Positions 9,467 through 18,464 of a DNA stretch of 64,000 nt are shown here, piece after piece. A program made the position numbers and the translations under genes. A model generated the notes under the pieces. The model saw only the letters and a list, made by a program, of their open reading frames with translations, was not told where the DNA came from and made no database searches. Numbering within the stretch: the stretch's first letter is position 1; every line of letters begins with the position of its first letter. Where the stretch lies: positions 128,913 through 192,912 of the forward strand of contig JAGVBZ010000025.1 of NCBI GenBank assembly GCA_020059465.1, given 5' to 3'. The stretch is from Brevinematales bacterium (lineage in GTDB: Bacteria > Spirochaetota > Brevinematia > Brevinematales > GWF1-51-8).

Positions 9467-9534
9467 CTGCCGCATGTTCACCGTTTTTGGAGATGTGCCT
9501 AATACGGCGTCACGATCAGGCCGCATCGCGTTTA

Positions 9535-10863
9535 TCAGGCCGGGACAGACGCGCCCTTCCGCTCGATGATCATCATCCTGATCGCGGCTGAAATCATCGC
9601 AATATGCACCCATACATAAGGACGTAAAATATTCTGGTTTTCCAGCAGCATGACAAACCCCACAATAAAGCCGAACAGTAATGGGGTATAGTATTTTCTA
9701 AGCCCGTTATTATATTCTTTTAGAAGCACAAATCGGCTTATCCGAATCATGTAAATAATAAATAATATAAAGCCGATCACTCCAGATGCGGCCAAAACCT
9801 CGAATAAGACGTTTATCCCCTCGTAGGGCTTAACATCGGTATTCGAGTTCACGGGCGCCCCTTCCATTGCAGCGATCCACGGCGCAATTCCTCCCAGCGA
9901 TACTCCGATAACCGGATTCTTTGTAAACACCTCGAAAGTCTTTACCATCGCTCCGATACGGGCTTTAAACGAATTACCCTGGGTGATATCATCTTCAGTC
10001 AGACCTGTATCTCTCAAATAAATGCTAGATGAGGGGTCTTCGGTAATCATTTTCATCCGCAGATCCATCCATGCGAAACTCAGGAAAATGAGCGCCACGG
10101 GAATAGCAAACGTTAAGGATGATGTCAGATCGAACTCCCTTTTTTTTATCTGCCTGACAACCGTATAGATCAGGAATCCGAACAGGAAAACCGCGAACAC
10201 CAGTATTCCGATCCTCGAAGAGCACAGCATGAGCGCGACTACCTCGACCGAGATGATCGCAAACATAAACCATTTCTTCAATCCGGCAGTCTCTCCCTTC
10301 GACAGGAGGAGTATGGTCATAGGAAGCCCGAATAACAGATAGGTGGCATAATACGAGGGTTCGTAACTGAAGCCGTTTATACGCGGCAGGAACGGATGTA
10401 TCCACCATTGGCGTATCCCAACCGGCGGCAGACCGATCTGAGGAGTGATATACTGAACAATCCCGAATACCGCCATGGCGAAAAAACTCAGAATATACAG
10501 CCTCATCACTGTTTTTATATTCCCGGAGTTTATGAGGGTAATGCTGATAAAGATAAAACTGATATTGATTGCAAGCCATACCGCGTATCCGACATTCCGG
10601 ATGATCAGCGGGGTGTTGGGAATAAACAGGAATATCAGCAACGCCCATGCGCCTAAAAATATAAAACCCTCGGGCCAGAAAAATTTCTTCTCTTTTATCC
10701 AATAAATCAGGGACAGCACAGCGCCCATGAAAATAAACACATACATAACCCTCAGATTAAACCCGAGCAAAATAATACTTCCGAATATATCGAATGATGA
10801 AGTAAGAAACACCATGATAAACATGAACGAACTTAAAATACGAAATATCCTGTTTTTCTCCAT
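9535..10863 (-). CDS. O-antigen polymerase/ligase-like membrane protein (Wzy/WaaL)
   Basis: 442 residues with about eleven predicted membrane segments and one large extracytoplasmic loop (about residues 275-345) just before the last helices, containing NPVIGVSLGGIAPW. This topology and the GxSLGG-type motif in the loop fit the Wzy_C/O-antigen ligase superfamily, which polymerises or transfers lipid-linked glycan chains in the periplasm. With the Wzx-type flippase at 4950-6416 it suggests a Wzy-dependent pathway. Polymerase versus ligase cannot be settled from sequence alone. Confidence 0.8.
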   Translation of the reverse strand: MEKNRIFRILSSFMFIMVFLTSSFDIFGSIILLGFNLRVMYVFIFMGAVLSLIYWIKEKKFFWPEGFIFLGAWALLIFLFIPNTPLIIRNVGYAVWLAINISFIFISITLINSGNIKTVMRLYILSFFAMAVFGIVQYITPQIGLPPVGIRQWWIHPFLPRINGFSYEPSYYATYLLFGLPMTILLLSKGETAGLKKWFMFAIISVEVVALMLCSSRIGILVFAVFLFGFLIYTVVRQIKKREFDLTSSLTFAIPVALIFLSFAWMDLRMKMITEDPSSSIYLRDTGLTEDDITQGNSFKARIGAMVKTFEVFTKNPVIGVSLGGIAPWIAAMEGAPVNSNTDVKPYEGINVLFEVLAASGVIGFILFIIYMIRISRFVLLKEYNNGLRKYYTPLLFGFIVGFVMLLENQNILRPYVWVHIAMISAAIRMMIIERKGASVPA

Positions 10864-11059
10864 TAAACACCTTCCGGAAAAATAATAGTCCGATATTATA
10901 AGGTGTTATCAGCAAATACTCAAGCGAAGGGAATACTTCTGGAAAACCCGTTTTTATGGCGTATTGATTGAAAACCGGCACGGCATTGAAATCAGAAACC
11001 TGTATCATTCTATACGGTTTTTAGAAATCTTTTAGTTTATTCCTAAAATTTCCGTTCCA

Positions 11060-11068
11060 TGTTATAAT
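11060..11068 (+). promoter_or_regulatory. Extended -10 promoter for murE
   Basis: TGTTATAAT matches the extended -10 consensus (TG, one base, TATAAT) 29 bases before the murE ATG. No good -35 is visible 17 bases upstream, as is common for extended -10 promoters. Confidence 0.5.
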
Positions 11069-11097
11069 ATTACCCGAAGACTAACGGGAGCCTGTGC

Positions 11098-12582
11098 ATG
11101 CGTCTTACCGGCATCCTTCGCGGTATACCCGTCGAGGGGAAGTTTCCAACCGATATCGAAATATCCGCCCTTGAGAACGATTCCCGCAACTCCGGCCCGG
11201 GCACGCTGTTCGCCGCCGCTTCGGGATATACCGATAACGCGCACGATTTCATACCGGACGCCTACTCCCGCGGATGCCGCGCTTTTATCATCGGCATTGC
11301 TTATTCGGACGAGTTTTGCAGAAGATTCCCGGATGCCGTATTTATTCCGGTTGCGGACATGCGTTACGCTCTCGCCATAAGCGCGAAGAATTTTTACGGC
11401 GACCCGACCGCCCGTTTCCGGCTGATCGGCATCACCGGCACCAACGGCAAGACCACGACCGCGTTCACCGCCTATTCCATACTCCGCAAACTCGGCTGCC
11501 GCGCGGGGCTGATCGGGACAATCGAATACCGCATCAACGACCGAATCGTGCCAGCGACGAATACCACTCCGGACATCCTCGCGCTGAACCGTTTATTTGC
11601 CGAGATGGCCGCCGAGGGCGTGGAATATGTTTTTATGGAGGTTTCGTCGCATTCGCTCGCGCTCGGGCGCGTGCTCGGCCTCGAATTCGATACAATGGCG
11701 TTTACAAACTTCACCCAGGATCATCTCGATTTTCACGGCACGATGGAGAATTACCTGAACGAGAAACTGAAAATTTTCGATCTCCTTCATGCCTCAATAA
11801 AAACTGACAAGGCCGCGCTGATCAATCTCGATATGCCGGTATTTCCGGAAATCAAGGAATATTCCGGGAAACGCGGGGGATATAAATTCAGGACATATTC
11901 GATCCGCGACGGCCGCGCGGATTATTACTCGCGGATTCTCGACCTCAACCCGCGATACACCCATTTCGAACTGAACGGCTCGCGGCTCGAAATCGGGATG
12001 ATCGGCGATCCCAACGTATACAACTACACGCTCGCGTCCGCGATCCTGATCGAGAACGGGTTTCCGCTCGACAGCTTCAGCGGACTACTGAAAACCCTGC
12101 ATACCCGGGGCCGCATGGAACGGGTGCATACCGAGGGCGGGTTCGACATATTTATCGATTACGCGCATTCTCCCGACGGTCTCATCAACCTGCTGCAGAC
12201 TATGCGGAAGGTGGTTCCGGACGGGGGACGAATCATCACATTATTCGGTGCGGGCGGCGACCGGGACAGGACCAAGCGTCCGCTGATGGGACAAGCCGCA
12301 TCGGAATATTCCGATACTGTGGTGGTAACATCCGATAACCCGCGCACGGAAGATCCCGATGCGATCATCCACGATATCCTCCCCGGAATAACAGGCGAGC
12401 ATGAGATTATCCCCGACCGCCGCGAGGCGATCCGTCATTCGATCGATATCGCGCGCCCGAAGGATATCATCGTTTTAGCGGGGAAAGGCCACGAGGATTA
12501 CCAGATTATCGGGAAAACCAAGCATCATTTCAGCGACCGGGAGGAAGCTGAAACATATTTAAAAGAAAAAGGTCTCGCATAG
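11098..12582 (+). CDS. murE: UDP-N-acetylmuramoyl-tripeptide synthetase MurE
   Basis: 494 residues, the usual length. Adds the third amino acid of the peptidoglycan stem to UDP-MurNAc-L-Ala-D-Glu in the cytoplasm using ATP. Visible: N-terminal UDP-binding domain with ENDSRNSGPGTLF, the ATP loop GTNGKTT (114-120), FTQDHLDFHG, and the C-terminal domain with FGAGGDRDRTKR. The residue-selecting motif reads DNPR (413-416), which in characterised MurE enzymes goes with meso-diaminopimelate rather than lysine. GGGAG lies 7 bases before the ATG. neuA follows after 10 bases. Confidence 0.95.
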   Translation: MRLTGILRGIPVEGKFPTDIEISALENDSRNSGPGTLFAAASGYTDNAHDFIPDAYSRGCRAFIIGIAYSDEFCRRFPDAVFIPVADMRYALAISAKNFYGDPTARFRLIGITGTNGKTTTAFTAYSILRKLGCRAGLIGTIEYRINDRIVPATNTTPDILALNRLFAEMAAEGVEYVFMEVSSHSLALGRVLGLEFDTMAFTNFTQDHLDFHGTMENYLNEKLKIFDLLHASIKTDKAALINLDMPVFPEIKEYSGKRGGYKFRTYSIRDGRADYYSRILDLNPRYTHFELNGSRLEIGMIGDPNVYNYTLASAILIENGFPLDSFSGLLKTLHTRGRMERVHTEGGFDIFIDYAHSPDGLINLLQTMRKVVPDGGRIITLFGAGGDRDRTKRPLMGQAASEYSDTVVVTSDNPRTEDPDAIIHDILPGITGEHEIIPDRREAIRHSIDIARPKDIIVLAGKGHEDYQIIGKTKHHFSDREEAETYLKEKGLA

Positions 12583-12592
12583 AGGTACTTTT

Positions 12593-13291
12593 ATGATAGA
12601 AGGTAAACGGGTCATCGGAATCATCCCCGCGCGCGGCGGCAGTAAGGGAATTCCCGGAAAGAACATTCGTCCGGTCGCGGGAAAACCGTTAATTGTATGG
12701 AGCATCGAGAGCGCGAAAAAAAGCGTCTTTCTCGATCATGTCATCGTTTCTACCGATAACGAGAGAATCGCGGAGATCTCGGAGCATGCCGGCGCGGGAG
12801 TGCCGTTCGTACGCCCCGCCGAACTTGCCACCGATACCGCTCGCAGTGTGGACGTGCTGCTGCACGCCGCGGACTGGTTCGCCGAACGGGGACAGCGATA
12901 CGATATCATCGTCTGTCTCCAGCCCACATCCCCCCTGCGCACCGCAATGGATATCGACAACGCGCTGCGGCGGATGTCAGAAAGTTCCGCTCACGCTATT
13001 ATCTCGGTCAGCGAAGCCGAACATCTTCCCCAATGGAGCAATACCCTTCCGCCCGACCTGTGCATGAAAGACTTCCTTCCCCCGGAGGTGATCAATACCC
13101 GCCGGCAGAGCTTTCCGGCCTATTACCGTCTCAACGGCGCTGTGAATATTGCCGATGTGGAATACCTCCGCAGGCGGGAGAGTTTTATCGGAGACGAGTC
13201 CTACGCATATATTATGCCGCGCGAACGTTCGGTGGACATTGATACCGAGTTCGATTTCAAGCTCGCGGAGTACCTGCTGAAGGGAAGATAA
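12593..13291 (+). CDS. neuA: Acylneuraminate cytidylyltransferase (CMP-sugar synthetase)
   Basis: 232 residues, matching short NeuA/PseF/KpsU-like enzymes. It transfers CMP from CTP to a nonulosonic acid. The N-terminus has the CTP-binding loop IPARGGSKGIPGKN (about residues 11-24), GKPLIVWSIESA, and later QPTSPLRT and DIDTEFDF, conserved in the family. No sialic/pseudaminic acid synthase is in the window, so the sugar (neuraminic, legionaminic or pseudaminic acid) is open. Product could decorate flagellin or the surface glycan. Co-transcribed with murE on spacing (10 bases). Confidence 0.88.
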   Translation: MIEGKRVIGIIPARGGSKGIPGKNIRPVAGKPLIVWSIESAKKSVFLDHVIVSTDNERIAEISEHAGAGVPFVRPAELATDTARSVDVLLHAADWFAERGQRYDIIVCLQPTSPLRTAMDIDNALRRMSESSAHAIISVSEAEHLPQWSNTLPPDLCMKDFLPPEVINTRRQSFPAYYRLNGAVNIADVEYLRRRESFIGDESYAYIMPRERSVDIDTEFDFKLAEYLLKGR

Positions 13292-13355
13292 TGATTAATT
13301 TCCTGTAATACTTCCCCGCAAAAAGTGCGTGAACAAATAAAAACCCTCGCGTTTA

Positions 13356-13384
13356 TTGACAAATTCCGCCGAAACGTTTATCAT
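13356..13384 (+). promoter_or_regulatory. Sigma-70-type promoter of the rplU operon
   Basis: TTGACA at 13356-13361, a 17-base spacer and TATCAT at 13379-13384, giving a leader of roughly 55 bases before rplU. Confidence 0.75.
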
Positions 13385-13412
13385 ATACTTCCTGAATTTA
13401 TCGAATACCTTA

Positions 13413-13428
13413 ACGGGCGCATACCCGT
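13413..13428 (+). promoter_or_regulatory. Hairpin in the rplU leader
   Basis: ACGGG, a six-base loop and CCCGT form a small hairpin ending five bases before the AAAGGAG ribosome site of rplU. Its place in a ribosomal-protein leader would suit autogenous control, but the stem is short and this is inference. Confidence 0.35.
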
Positions 13429-13446
13429 GTGAAAAAGGAGAAAACC

Positions 13447-13782
13447 ATGTACGCGATTATCGATATCGGCGGAAAAAGCTATAAAGTCGCAAAGGACGCA
13501 GAGGTCCTGATAGACCTGCGCGAAGCCAAAGAAGGCGATAAGTTGAGCTTCGAGACTGTCACGTTGTTCCGCGACGATAAAGAAATAAAGGTCGGTCAGC
13601 CTTATGTTGCCAAGATGAAAGTCGAGGCGAAGGTAGTCGATCCGTTGGTAAAGGACGATAAGAAAACTGTTTTCAAGTATAAAAACAAGACGAATTACCG
13701 TGTAAAGACCGGGCACCGTCAGAAATATACGTTAATAAAGATCACCGACATCAAAGCGGAAAAAGCGGTGAAAGCCGAGTAA
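13447..13782 (+). CDS. rplU: Large-subunit ribosomal protein bL21
   Basis: 111 residues from the ATG at 13447, chosen because AAAGGAG (13434-13440) sits six bases upstream and bL21 proteins begin MYAIIxxGGK; a GTG at 13429 would add six residues without support. The sequence runs MYAIIDIGGKSYKV, then KVVDPLVKDDK and NYRVKTGHRQKYT near the C-terminus, the region that contacts 23S rRNA. First gene of the conserved rplU-prp-rpmA arrangement, ending in a Lys/Glu/Ala-rich tail. Confidence 0.96.
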   Translation: MYAIIDIGGKSYKVAKDAEVLIDLREAKEGDKLSFETVTLFRDDKEIKVGQPYVAKMKVEAKVVDPLVKDDKKTVFKYKNKTNYRVKTGHRQKYTLIKITDIKAEKAVKAE

Positions 13783-13786
13783 AGCG

Positions 13787-14104
13787 GTGATCGATATTCT
13801 TTTAGAAATAAGAAGAGAATGCCTTTTCGTAAGAGCGCAAGGGCATTCTCTTTTTGATAAAAAAGGGAAGGACTTGGTTTGCTGCGCTGTATCTACCCTG
13901 ATCGAGAGCTGGTATCTGACATGCTACCAACTCGGCGAAGGGCGCTGTGAGGCGAAACGGAAAGACGGGTTTTTCGAGGCGAAGGTCGATAAAAACGAAA
14001 AAAACAACCTGTTTTTCCGGGGCTTATATGTCAGTCTTGTACCTTTGGAGCAACAGTACGAATCCCTGATAAAACTCAGGATGGAGGAAAAAGATGGCTC
14101 ATAA
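13787..14104 (+). CDS. prp: Prp-family ribosomal-processing cysteine protease (YsxB-like)
   Basis: 105 residues lying between rplU and rpmA, the family's characteristic place. The protease signature is present: [18 protein letters not shown] with His20 and Cys32 as the expected catalytic pair. In Firmicutes Prp removes an N-terminal extension from bL27. Here the downstream bL27 has no extension, so the natural substrate, if any, is unclear. The gene overlaps rpmA by 11 bases. The start is likely the GTG/ATG-class codon at 13787, four bases after rplU. Confidence 0.85.
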   Translation: MIDILLEIRRECLFVRAQGHSLFDKKGKDLVCCAVSTLIESWYLTCYQLGEGRCEAKRKDGFFEAKVDKNEKNNLFFRGLYVSLVPLEQQYESLIKLRMEEKDGS

Positions 14105-14348
14105 AAAAGCGGGCGGATCCGCCAGAAACGGCCGCGATAGCGCCGCCCAGCGTCTGGGTGTAAAAGTATTCGGCGGCGAAAAAGTAGTTGCCGGAAACAT
14201 AATAATCCGCCAGTGCGGTACCAAGTACCATCCCGGTAACGGTGTGGGCCTCGGAAAGGACTATACCATTTTTGCTTTGAAAGACGGCTTTGTCAAATTT
14301 TCGGAACGTAAAGGAAAAACTCTGGTCAATGTTATCGATCAGGCATAG
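14094..14348 (+). CDS. rpmA: Large-subunit ribosomal protein bL27
   Basis: 84 residues starting [16 protein letters not shown], with the flexible N-terminal tail that reaches the peptidyl-transferase centre, followed by [32 protein letters not shown] lies six bases before the ATG, inside the end of prp. The N-terminus is the short mature-like type without a cleavable leader. Confidence 0.97.
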   Translation: MAHKKAGGSARNGRDSAAQRLGVKVFGGEKVVAGNIIIRQCGTKYHPGNGVGLGKDYTIFALKDGFVKFSERKGKTLVNVIDQA

Positions 14349-14357
14349 GCGGGTAAT

Positions 14358-14702
14358 ATGACGCAGGAAAAATTAAAGCACTATGAGAAGAAGCTTCTTG
14401 AAATGCAGGAAGAAATTCTTACCAATATAATCGGGGAAACCTCAGATGAGGAAAACCCGTTTCAGGTGGACGGCGATTTAGCCGATAAGGCCGAGGCTTT
14501 CAGTTCGGTCGCGATCAGCGAAGGACTGAGCAGCACCCAAAAGGAGACCCTCGAACTGATCCGCAAAGCGCTTCAACGTATTAAAAACGGTAATTTCGGC
14601 GCATGCCAGGCATGCAATACCGAAATCGAGACCGAACGCTTAGAAGCGATACCATACGCCGAGACCTGTAAAAAACACATGTCGGAAAGCCGATATCGAT
14701 AA
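14358..14702 (+). CDS. DksA/TraR-type zinc-finger protein
   Basis: 114 residues: an N-terminal coiled-coil region, the DxxDxA-like stretch GDLADKAEAFS, then IKNGNFGACQACN leading into a C-terminal zinc finger. DksA-family proteins bind RNA polymerase through the secondary channel and mediate ppGpp effects. The finger reads Cys-x2-Cys-x17-Cys-x2-His rather than four cysteines, which could still bind zinc. It ends the ribosomal-protein operon, directly before a terminator. Whether it is a true DksA or a YocK/TraR-like relative is uncertain. Confidence 0.8.
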   Translation: MTQEKLKHYEKKLLEMQEEILTNIIGETSDEENPFQVDGDLADKAEAFSSVAISEGLSSTQKETLELIRKALQRIKNGNFGACQACNTEIETERLEAIPYAETCKKHMSESRYR

Positions 14703-14704
14703 AT

Positions 14705-14731
14705 AAAAAACCCGCCATAGGCGGGTTTTTT
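14705..14731 (+). terminator. Rho-independent terminator after the dksA-like gene
   Basis: A perfect 12-bp stem (AAAAAACCCGCC with GGCGGGTTTTTT) around a three-base loop, ending in a T run. It begins three bases after the stop codon. Confidence 0.93.
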
Positions 14732-14738
14732 ATTTATC

Positions 14739-15136
14739 CGCCCGTACTATCCGCGTTACCTCGACCATCGAATTCGGGTATCGCTATTCTTTAAAAATTG
14801 TTATTTTGTTTCCAATACATAAGTTCCATTCCATGATGCATCGGGCGGATTTTCTATATGATGTTCGCACCGGTTAATATGGAATTTAAAAAGCCAGTCA
14901 CTCAGCAGACTATAAAATAAACAATGGCTTCCGGGAATTTTCGTTTTTGATAAAGCGCTCACCTTTTTCAAATTCATGCTTTAGGGATTTTTAGCCAGTT
15001 TTTCATCCTTATCACCGAATCACATTGCCGCCTATTACTGTAAATAACATTAATCTTGGGCGGTTCGCAATGAAAAACACTTCGTCAACACATCCTCAAT
15101 GAGTAGGGTAATAGTGATAAAACGATACAGGACTGA
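14739..15136. other. Intergenic region without recognised feature
   Basis: About 400 bases between the terminator and the 3' end of ackA. AT-rich, no convincing ORF, tRNA, repeat or second terminator found. Confidence 0.5.
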
Positions 15137-16336
15137 TTACTGTCCCTTCATTATCTGCTCGGTCTCGAGGGCGATCATCAGTTCTTCGTTGGTAGGCATC
15201 ATAATGACACGTGTTGCGGAATGATCCCCGCTCAGATCGGCCGCGTTACCCCGGATGTTTCGGTTCTTATCGGCGTCCATCCGTATCCCGAAGTTTTCGA
15301 GACCGGCTACGCACCGTTCCCGGATATTCCAATCGTTCTCCCCGATTCCCGCCGTGAAAATAATCGCGTCCACCCGCCCGAGTTCGACCATATACGCGCC
15401 GATATATTTCCGGATGCTCTTAACCAGAACTTCGCGCGTCACCGACGCCCGCTCGTTCCCCTTCATCTCCTCTTCCCAAATAGCGCGGAGGTCGTTACTG
15501 ATACCCGAAAGGCCGATCAGCCCGCTCTTTTTATTGAGGATATCGTTGACCTGTTTCGTGGTCAGGTTTCCCTTTTCCATAATGGTAAAGATGATAGCGG
15601 GATCGATCGAGCCGCAGCGCGTGCCCATCACCACTCCCTCGAGCGGTGTATAACCCATCGAGGTGTCTACCGAACGGCCGTTTTTGACCGCGGTAATACT
15701 CGATCCGTTGCCGAGGTGGCAGGTGATACAGTTGAACTCGTCGAACTTTTTATTCAGGAATTCGGCCGCCTTCATGGCGACATAACGGTGCGATGTGCCG
15801 TGGAATCCGTATCGGCGGATACCGTACTTTTCATAGAACTCGTAGGGGATCGCGTAGAGAAACGCGCTCTTCGGCATAGTCTGATGGAACGCCGTATCGA
15901 AGACGGCGACCTGTGTTTTTTTAGGCAGGACTTCCCTGCAAGCAAGGATCCCCTGCAGGTTCGGGGGGTTATGCAGCGGAGCGATTTCACAGCATTTTTC
16001 AATCGCGCTGATGACACGTTCGTCGATCTTCACCGATCCGGAGAATTCCTCCGCGCCGTGTACGACCCTATGCCCGATCGCGTCGATATCGTCGAGCGAT
16101 CCGATGAAACCGTTGCCGGGATCTTTCAGGTTGTCCAGTACGAGTTTCAGCGCATCGGTATGATTTTTCGCGTCGGCCGATGATTTATTTTTTTCGCCGC
16201 TGCGTCCGGTAAATGTAAATTCGGCACTCTCGCCGATTTTTTCAATCAACCCCTTGGTTATCGCCTGCTGAGTGGATGTGTCAATCAACTGGTATTTTAA
16301 GGACGAACTTCCCGCGTTAATCACTAAGACTTTCAT
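15137..16336 (-). CDS. ackA: Acetate kinase
   Basis: 399 residues from the ATG at 16336 (MKVLVINAGSSSLKYQL), preceded by AAGGAGC; a longer frame adds 12 unconserved residues. Catalyses acetyl phosphate + ADP to acetate + ATP in the cytoplasm. Visible ASKHA-family motifs: NAGSSSLKY near the start, GHRVVHGAEEF, FHGTSHRYV, CHLGNGSSITAV and FTAGIGEN near the C-terminus. It follows metG by 43 bases on the same strand. No phosphotransacetylase is in the window. Together with the VOR operon it points to fermentative ATP formation. Confidence 0.96.
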   Translation of the reverse strand: MKVLVINAGSSSLKYQLIDTSTQQAITKGLIEKIGESAEFTFTGRSGEKNKSSADAKNHTDALKLVLDNLKDPGNGFIGSLDDIDAIGHRVVHGAEEFSGSVKIDERVISAIEKCCEIAPLHNPPNLQGILACREVLPKKTQVAVFDTAFHQTMPKSAFLYAIPYEFYEKYGIRRYGFHGTSHRYVAMKAAEFLNKKFDEFNCITCHLGNGSSITAVKNGRSVDTSMGYTPLEGVVMGTRCGSIDPAIIFTIMEKGNLTTKQVNDILNKKSGLIGLSGISNDLRAIWEEEMKGNERASVTREVLVKSIRKYIGAYMVELGRVDAIIFTAGIGENDWNIRERCVAGLENFGIRMDADKNRNIRGNAADLSGDHSATRVIMMPTNEELMIALETEQIMKGQ

Positions 16337-16379
16337 CTTCAGCTCCTTAGTATTATTTCCCCGGTACCGCACTCCCTAT

Positions 16380-18443
16380 TTAGCTGATCTTTCCCCCGCT
16401 CTCCATATCCCGGTCGGGCGTCAGTAACGACAGTACCGACCTGTCCCCGTTGGACGCCGCAAGGAGCATCCCTTCGGACTTTTCGCCCATCAGCGTCGCA
16501 GGCTCGAGATTATTCAGAATTACAATCTTCTTCCCGACAAGCTGGTCGGCCGGGTAAAACTCCTTGATGCCGGCAAGTATCTGCTTCTCAATATCGCCGA
16601 CCTTCACCTTGAGCTTAATCAGTTTCTTCGATTTCTCAAGCGGCTCGGCATGAATAATCTCCGCCACACGAATATCGAACTTCTTAAATTCGTCTATGCT
16701 GATAAGTGCGGGCGCATCTGTTTTCGCGTTTTCTTCCATTTTTGTCTCACCCTGCTTTTTTAAGTTGGATTTCGCCAAGAGTTTATCAGTTTCCCTTTTT
16801 ATCACATCATCGTCGTATTTCTCGAACAGAATTTCAAGCTCGCCGAGCGTCCGGCCGGGTTGCGCCGATTTCGCGCCGAGAGTATCCCAACGCTCTTCGG
16901 TGATCTTCCCCGGTTCGCCGATCATAACCCAAAGTTTTTCCGCCGAAAACGGCAGTATCGGATACATCGCGATAGAGAGTATCCGGAGCAGATTGACACA
17001 CGCATTCATTACCGTATCGAGGCGCGCGGGATCGGACTTCTTCAGTTCCCACGGCTTCATCTCGTCAAAATATTTATTGCCGAGACGCGCAATATCCATC
17101 AGCTGTTTGACCGCCTCGCGCACTTTGTAGTTCGCAAAATTCGCAGTCATATCTTTAACTATCTCTTTCGCTTTATCAAGTAATTCGTTTTCAGCCTTCT
17201 GATAGACAGCCTTGGGGATTTTATTATCCATCTGGTTGCGGATAAAGGTCAGCGAACGGTTCGCGAAATTCCCGAGAATATTCGCAAGCTCCTCGTTATT
17301 GCGTTCCTGAAACGACTTCCATGAGAAGTCGGCGTCTTTCGTTTCGGGCGCGTTCGCAGCAAGGAAATACCGCAACGGATCGGGGGGAAAACACTCGAGG
17401 TACTCGTTGATCCATATCGCCCAGTTCAGCGACGTCGAGATTTTCTCGCCTTCCAGAGTCAGGTATTCGTTTGCGGGTATGTCATACGGGAGGATATAGG
17501 GCTCGTTCTGCCCCATCAGCACAGCCGGCCAGATTACCGCGTGGAACGGAATATTGTCCTTGCCGATGAAGTGCACCAGCTTAACGTCTTTCCCTTCCCA
17601 GTAGTCGCGCCATTTTTCCGGCTGGCCCATCCTTTCCGCCCACTCGACAGTGGAGGAGATATACCCGATCGGCGCGTCAAACCAGACATAGAGCACCTTG
17701 TTTATCGCCTCGGCTAACGGAACCGGAATGCCCCAGTCGAGGTCGCGTGTGATCGCCCGCTCGTGCAATCCTTCTTTACGTATCCATCCGAGGATAAATT
17801 TCCGCACATTGTCTTTCCAATGTTTGTTCCCTTCGATCCATTGAATGAGACGTTCCTCGAAATCCTGAAGTTTAAGATACCAATGGGTCGTGGATTTGAT
17901 GACCGGGGTAGCGTTGGAAAGCGCACTCCGGGGATTGATCAATTCGAGCGAATTGAGGAGAGAACCGCATTTATCGCACTGATCGCCCCTCGCGCGTTCA
18001 TACCCGCATTTCGGGCATGTCCCCTCGACATAACGGTCGGGGAGGAAACGCTTGGAAACTTCGTCGTAAAACTGCTGTTCTTCTTTTTTCAGGACATGCC
18101 CGTTCTCGTAGAGATCGGTAAAAATTTTACTGGATATTTCATAGTGCTTGGGGCGCGAGGTCCCCGAATAGTTATCGAACGATATCCCGAACTTCGTATA
18201 GCTGTCGTGGATAAGCCGGTGATAACGGTCAACGATCTCGCGGGGAGTGACTCCCTCTTTTTCCGCGCGGATAGTGATCGGCACTCCGTGATCGTCGGTA
18301 CCGGAGATATGAATAACGTCGTCGCCGTTTAAGCGGCGAAATCTCACAAAAATATCCGCAGGCAGGTAAGCACCCGCCATATGACCCAAATGGATAGGCC
18401 CATTCGCGTAAATTAGCGCAGAAGTGACAAGAAATTTAGCCAT
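16380..18443 (-). CDS. metG: Methionyl-tRNA synthetase
   Basis: 687 residues. Class I synthetase with PIHLGHMAGAY (HIGH motif, residues 16-26) and EKISTSLN (KMSKS variant, about residue 335). A zinc-binding knuckle region has CPKCGYERARGDQCDKCG. The last about 110 residues, from ISIDEFKKFDIRVAEI, form the appended tRNA-binding (Trbp111/EMAP-like) domain that dimerises many bacterial MetRS. AAGGAG precedes the ATG. It lies between a CBS-domain gene and ackA on the same strand. Confidence 0.97.
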   Translation of the reverse strand: MAKFLVTSALIYANGPIHLGHMAGAYLPADIFVRFRRLNGDDVIHISGTDDHGVPITIRAEKEGVTPREIVDRYHRLIHDSYTKFGISFDNYSGTSRPKHYEISSKIFTDLYENGHVLKKEEQQFYDEVSKRFLPDRYVEGTCPKCGYERARGDQCDKCGSLLNSLELINPRSALSNATPVIKSTTHWYLKLQDFEERLIQWIEGNKHWKDNVRKFILGWIRKEGLHERAITRDLDWGIPVPLAEAINKVLYVWFDAPIGYISSTVEWAERMGQPEKWRDYWEGKDVKLVHFIGKDNIPFHAVIWPAVLMGQNEPYILPYDIPANEYLTLEGEKISTSLNWAIWINEYLECFPPDPLRYFLAANAPETKDADFSWKSFQERNNEELANILGNFANRSLTFIRNQMDNKIPKAVYQKAENELLDKAKEIVKDMTANFANYKVREAVKQLMDIARLGNKYFDEMKPWELKKSDPARLDTVMNACVNLLRILSIAMYPILPFSAEKLWVMIGEPGKITEERWDTLGAKSAQPGRTLGELEILFEKYDDDVIKRETDKLLAKSNLKKQGETKMEENAKTDAPALISIDEFKKFDIRVAEIIHAEPLEKSKKLIKLKVKVGDIEKQILAGIKEFYPADQLVGKKIVILNNLEPATLMGEKSEGMLLAASNGDRSVLSLLTPDRDMESGGKIS

Positions 18444-18464
18444 AATGTCTCCTTCAGATCGAAA

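Noticed and set aside
15221-16183. Plus-strand ORF (320 codons) opposite ackA
   Set aside because: Antisense shadow of a full-length, motif-complete acetate kinase.
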